In this document: in pieces, positions 61,195 to 64,000 of the stretch
How the letters are laid out: each line of letters begins with the position of its first letter
Position numbering within the stretch: the first letter of the stretch is position 1
NCBI RefSeq assembly: GCF_000757485.1
Contig: NZ_JPYO01000041.1
Span: forward strand, 186,001 to 250,000
Source: Achromobacter sp. RTa
GTDB taxonomy: Bacteria; Pseudomonadota; Gammaproteobacteria; Burkholderiales; Burkholderiaceae_B
Direction: 5' to 3'
Length of the DNA: 64,000 nucleotides
The notes under the pieces: generated by a model
The model's database searches: none
Told to the model about the DNA's origin: nothing
What the model saw: only the letters and a program-made list of their open reading frames with translations
Program-made: the position numbers and the translations under genes

Positions 61195-61970
61195 GTGCGC
61201 ACTCCGCCCGTTCCGCCGCGCCCGCCGGCCTGGCCACGCAGGACCTGGTGCGCCGCTTCGGCGGCCTGAAGGCGACCGACGGCGTGTCGCTGGCCGTGGC
61301 CCCCGGCGAGCTGCATGCCCTGATCGGCCCCAACGGCGCCGGCAAGACCACCTTGATCAATCTGCTCTCGGGCGAGTTGCGGCCCGACGGCGGTTCCGTG
61401 CGCCTGGGAGGCGCCGACGTATCCCGCGCCTCGGTGCAAGAGCGCGTGGCGCAAGGCATGCTGCGTTCCTACCAGGTGACCTCGGTGTTCGACAGCTATA
61501 CCGTGCTGGACAACGCCTGCCTTGCGGCCCTGCGCAAGCGCCGTCGGCGCCTGTCGCCATGGACGGCCCTGCGCGATTGCGCGGACGTGGTGGACGCGGC
61601 GAGGCAGGCGCTGCGGGCCTGCCGGCTGGACGACGTGGCCGAAGCGCCGGTGGAAAGCCTGGCCTACGGCCAGCGCCGCCAGCTGGAGATCGCGATGGCG
61701 CTGGCCGGCGAGCCCTCCGTGCTGCTGCTGGACGAGCCCATGGCCGGCATGAGCGCCGCCGAAAGCGCGGGGGTGATCGCATTGCTGCAAAGCCTGAAGG
61801 GCCGCTACACCATCGTGCTGGTCGAACACGACATGAACGCGGTCTTCGCGCTGGCCGACCGCATCAGCGTGCTGGTCTATGGCAAGGTCATCGCCACCGG
61901 CAGCGCGGACGAAATCCGCAACCATCCCGACGTGCGCCGCGCCTACCTGGGCGACGACGCCGACGCATAG
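61191..61970 (+). CDS. livG: Liv-type ABC ATPase LivG
   Basis: 259 residues. Walker A GPNGAGKTTLINLL intact, signature region LAYGQRRQLEIAMAL, Walker B VLLLDEPMAGMSAAE, switch His in IVLVEHDMNAVFAL. All catalytic residues of a working ATPase are present, in contrast with LivF. It is translationally coupled to livM. Confidence 0.94.
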   Translation: MSAHSARSAAPAGLATQDLVRRFGGLKATDGVSLAVAPGELHALIGPNGAGKTTLINLLSGELRPDGGSVRLGGADVSRASVQERVAQGMLRSYQVTSVFDSYTVLDNACLAALRKRRRRLSPWTALRDCADVVDAARQALRACRLDDVAEAPVESLAYGQRRQLEIAMALAGEPSVLLLDEPMAGMSAAESAGVIALLQSLKGRYTIVLVEHDMNAVFALADRISVLVYGKVIATGSADEIRNHPDVRRAYLGDDADA

Positions 61971-61979
61971 GAGCCCGCC

Positions 61980-62678
61980 ATGTTGAACGTACGCGGATTG
62001 ACGGCGGCCTATGGCCATTGCCAGGCGCTGTTCGGCGTCGACCTGGACGTGGGGCAGGGCGAGGTCGTGGGCCTCATCGGCCGCAACGGCATGGGCCGCA
62101 GCACCGTCATCAAATGCCTGTTCGGCCTGCTTCCCGCCAGCCAGGGCAGCATCGAGTATGGCGGCCGCTCGCTGCGCGGCCTGGCGCCGTACCGGATCGG
62201 GCGGCTGGGCCTGTCGCTGGTGCCCGAAGGCCGCCAGATATTCCCGACGCTGACCGTGGAGGAAAACCTGGTGGCCACGGCGTGCGCGCCCAAGGCCGGG
62301 GGCGGCTGGACGCTGGAGCGCGTGTATGGCCTGTTTCCCCGCCTGCGCGAACGGCGGGCCAACCTGGGCACGCAGCTCTCCGGCGGCGAGCAGCAGATGC
62401 TCGCGCTGGGCCGCGCCCTGATGACCAACCCAAGCCTGCTGGTGCTGGACGAGGCGACGGAAGGGCTGGCGCCCGTGGTGCGGGCCGAGATCTGGCGCGT
62501 GCTCGCCCAGCTCAAGGCCGAAGGCTTGTCGATGATCGTGGTGGACAAGAACACCACGGCCTTGCTGCGCCTGTCCGACCGCAACTTCATCCTGGACAAG
62601 GGGGTGACGGTGTGGCGGGGAAGCTCGGCGGAATTGTCCGCGCGGCCCGAACTGGTGGCCGCCTACGTAGGAGTCTGA
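61980..62678 (+). CDS. livF: Liv-type ABC ATPase LivF with Walker A Lys replaced by Arg
   Basis: 232 residues. Overall LivF fold: LIGRNGMGRSTVIKCLFGL at the Walker A position has Arg (codon CGC) where the phosphate-binding Lys is expected. Signature LSGGEQQMLALGRAL and Walker B LLVLDEATEGLAP are normal, and the switch region reads VVDKNTTALL. Loss of the Walker A Lys normally cripples hydrolysis, so one site of the LivG/LivF pair may be inactive. It starts 10 bases after livG and ends two bases before the SDR gene. Confidence 0.9.
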   Translation: MLNVRGLTAAYGHCQALFGVDLDVGQGEVVGLIGRNGMGRSTVIKCLFGLLPASQGSIEYGGRSLRGLAPYRIGRLGLSLVPEGRQIFPTLTVEENLVATACAPKAGGGWTLERVYGLFPRLRERRANLGTQLSGGEQQMLALGRALMTNPSLLVLDEATEGLAPVVRAEIWRVLAQLKAEGLSMIVVDKNTTALLRLSDRNFILDKGVTVWRGSSAELSARPELVAAYVGV

Positions 62679-62679
62679 G

Positions 62680-63450
62680 ATGAGATTGCAGGATAGGGTG
62701 GCGCTGGTCACCGGCGCCGCTGGCGGCATCGGGCTGGCGATTGCACGGCGCTTCGTGGCCGAAGGGGCCTATGTGCTGATGGCGGACCGCAAGGCCGCCG
62801 AGCTGGAGGCTGCGGCGCGCGCGCTGGGCGAGCGGGCGGCCGCCGCGGTGGCCGACGTGGCCGATCCCGCCGACGCGCAGGCGCTGGCGGACGAGTGCGT
62901 GCGGCGCTGGGGCGGCCTGGACGTCTGCGTCTGCAACGCGGGCGTGATCCGCGCGGCGGATTTCCTGGAACTGACGCTGGAAGACCTGGACGCGGTCATG
63001 AACGTGAACGTGCGCGGCACCTTCCTGGTGGCCCAGGCCGCGGCGCGCGCCATGGTGGCGGGCGGGCGCGGTAACGGCGCCATCGTCACCCTGTCGTCCA
63101 TGACGGCGGAACTGGCCATGCCCGACCAACTGGCCTACGGCGCCAGCAAGGGCGCGGTGCGCCAGATGACGAAGTCCATGGCGCTGTCCCTGGCGCCGCA
63201 CGGCATCCGGGTCAACGCTATCGGTCCGGGCAGCATCGACACCGAAATCCTGGCCACCATCACCGCCAATCCCGAGGCGCGCAGAACGGTGCTGTCGCGC
63301 ATTCCCATGCAGCGGCTGGGATCGACCGACGAAGTCGCCAAGGTGGCCGTGTTCCTGGCCAGCGACGATTCCAGCTATGTCACCGGCCAGACGGTGTATG
63401 CGGACGGCGGCAGGCTGGCGCTGAACTACACGGTGGCGGTGAAGGAATAG
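62680..63450 (+). CDS. short-chain dehydrogenase/reductase
   Basis: 256 residues. TGAAGGIGLAIA at about 12-23, strand-2 ADRK, CNAGV, TLSSMTAELAM with the Ser, YGASK and the C-terminal YVTGQTVYADGG. It starts one base after the livF stop and ends the operon. It could oxidise a dihydrodiol or hydroxy intermediate to give the catechol used by the dioxygenase at 54896 (inference). Confidence 0.92.
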   Translation: MRLQDRVALVTGAAGGIGLAIARRFVAEGAYVLMADRKAAELEAAARALGERAAAAVADVADPADAQALADECVRRWGGLDVCVCNAGVIRAADFLELTLEDLDAVMNVNVRGTFLVAQAAARAMVAGGRGNGAIVTLSSMTAELAMPDQLAYGASKGAVRQMTKSMALSLAPHGIRVNAIGPGSIDTEILATITANPEARRTVLSRIPMQRLGSTDEVAKVAVFLASDDSSYVTGQTVYADGGRLALNYTVAVKE

Positions 63451-63503
63451 GCGGGCAGGGCGGCATTGCCGTCTTGCTCATGGCGGGCGCGGTCAGGCCG
63501 ATG

Positions 63504-64000
63504 CTACGTCCGCCGGGCCGCACTGGGACTCATCCCGAACTTCGCCTTGAACGCATTGCTGAAGTGCGAAGAGCTGCTGAAGCCATTCGAGTACGCAATT
63601 TCCGTGATGGTGCGCTGCGCACCCTGTTTCGCCGTGATTTCGTCATGGCATCTCTGCAACCGCCGGTCCCACATCCAGTCCGCGGGAGAGGTTCCTTCCT
63701 GGCGGAATAGGTAGTGCAACAGGCGGACCGAGATTCCATGCTGTTTGGCAATGGTTTCCAGCGACAGGCCGGTCGCGGACAGGTGCATTTCGATCCATGC
63801 CTGGATAAGCCGCAACCGGGCCAGTTGATGCGTGTCGGGATCCGGACTTTGGTTGACGGCGCGATCCACCGCAAGCGCGACGATATTCAGCAGGTCTTCG
63901 CCCAGGCGCGCCTTGTCGGGGGCATCGATGACGCCGCTTTCCGCGGCCAGGCTGGCGCAGAGTTGCGCGGCAAGTTTTCCGATGCCGCTGCCGATATCGA
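63504..64000 (-). CDS. AraC-family regulator, 5' part outside window
   Basis: About 165 C-terminal residues are visible; the frame is open through 64000, so the N-terminal ligand domain is cut off. The HTH pair is complete: GLSLETIAKQHGISVRLLHYLFRQ (first HTH) and ITEIAYSNGFSSSSHFSNAFKAKFG (second HTH), ending at the usual MSPSAARR. It resembles the FeaR/AraC-binding-like group. Convergent with the SDR that ends the Liv operon, so it may regulate that operon or genes outside the window. Confidence 0.88.
   Translation of the reverse strand, partial: DIGSGIGKLAAQLCASLAAESGVIDAPDKARLGEDLLNIVALAVDRAVNQSPDPDTHQLARLRLIQAWIEMHLSATGLSLETIAKQHGISVRLLHYLFRQEGTSPADWMWDRRLQRCHDEITAKQGAQRTITEIAYSNGFSSSSHFSNAFKAKFGMSPSAARRT

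Noticed and set aside
1-64000. Search for tRNA, rRNA, insertion sequences, integrases and phage genes
   Set aside because: No clover-leaf tRNA, rRNA segment, transposase or integrase motif was recognised by eye. A covariance-model search would be needed to exclude small RNAs.

Overview
The window is visibly GC-rich with G/C-ending codons. It carries the gene families typical of Alcaligenaceae (Bordetella/Achromobacter group, Betaproteobacteria): several periplasmic Bug (TctC-type) solute receptors without their own permeases, Liv and TRAP importers, and many LysR, IclR and GntR regulators beside small catabolic operons. I see no rRNA, tRNA, insertion sequence, phage gene or CRISPR array. It looks like a stretch of accessory metabolic chromosome; genus assignment is inference.

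Layout. 1-2603: arsenic operon arsR-arsC-acr3-arsH on the minus strand, cut by the window edge. 2774-6778: Aer-like chemoreceptor, OsmC-like protein, SulP anion transporter. 6786-14912: IclR regulator divergent from a plus-strand run of class III CoA-transferase, thiolase-fold protein without catalytic Cys/His, DUF35 partner, class V aminotransferase and a polar amino-acid ABC importer. 14940-18461: acetyltransferase, methyltransferase, membrane diguanylate cyclase, isochorismatase-fold protein. 18519-22205: GntR regulator and IlvD/Edd dehydratase divergent from a Bug receptor. 22503-25409: convergent rpfR and rpfF, a cis-2-unsaturated fatty acid (BDSF/DSF) signalling pair. 25704-34058: SDR/LysR, GntP permease, APH(6)-like kinase, amidase-MFS operon with divergent LysR, Nudix hydrolase. 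34154-40767: GntR-controlled acid/CoA-ligase/cyclase operon divergent from Bug-SDR, with an 18-bp palindrome and an 11-bp tandem repeat between them. 40772-45622: two divergent DJ-1-fold genes whose start codons overlap, Lrp and LysE, and an ABC exporter. 46035-53669: TRAP importer (DctP and fused DctQM) divergent from IclR-thiolase-acyl-CoA ligase-SDR, with twin GGTCCA-N5-TGGACC operators. 53745-63450: two PPC/DUF296 genes, then extradiol dioxygenase, class II aldolase-fold protein, 2-hydroxymuconic-semialdehyde-type dehydrogenase, a complete Liv importer and an SDR. 63504-64000: 5'-truncated AraC regulator.

How the parts work together. Most modules follow one design: a local regulator next to a divergent promoter, a periplasmic binding protein or importer, and a few enzymes (CoA ligase or transferase, thiolase, SDR, dioxygenase) that would activate and break down an imported organic acid, amino acid or aromatic compound. 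None of the substrates can be read from the sequence. The signalling content is notable: RpfF should make a fatty-acid signal, RpfR should sense it and change c-di-GMP, and a second GGDEF protein lies nearby.

Unusual points are catalytic residues missing from recognisable folds (thiolase-like 8902-10062, class II aldolase-like 55756-56463, isochorismatase-like 17886-18461, Walker A Lys to Arg in LivF 61980-62678) and several clear palindromic operator candidates placed between divergent genes.
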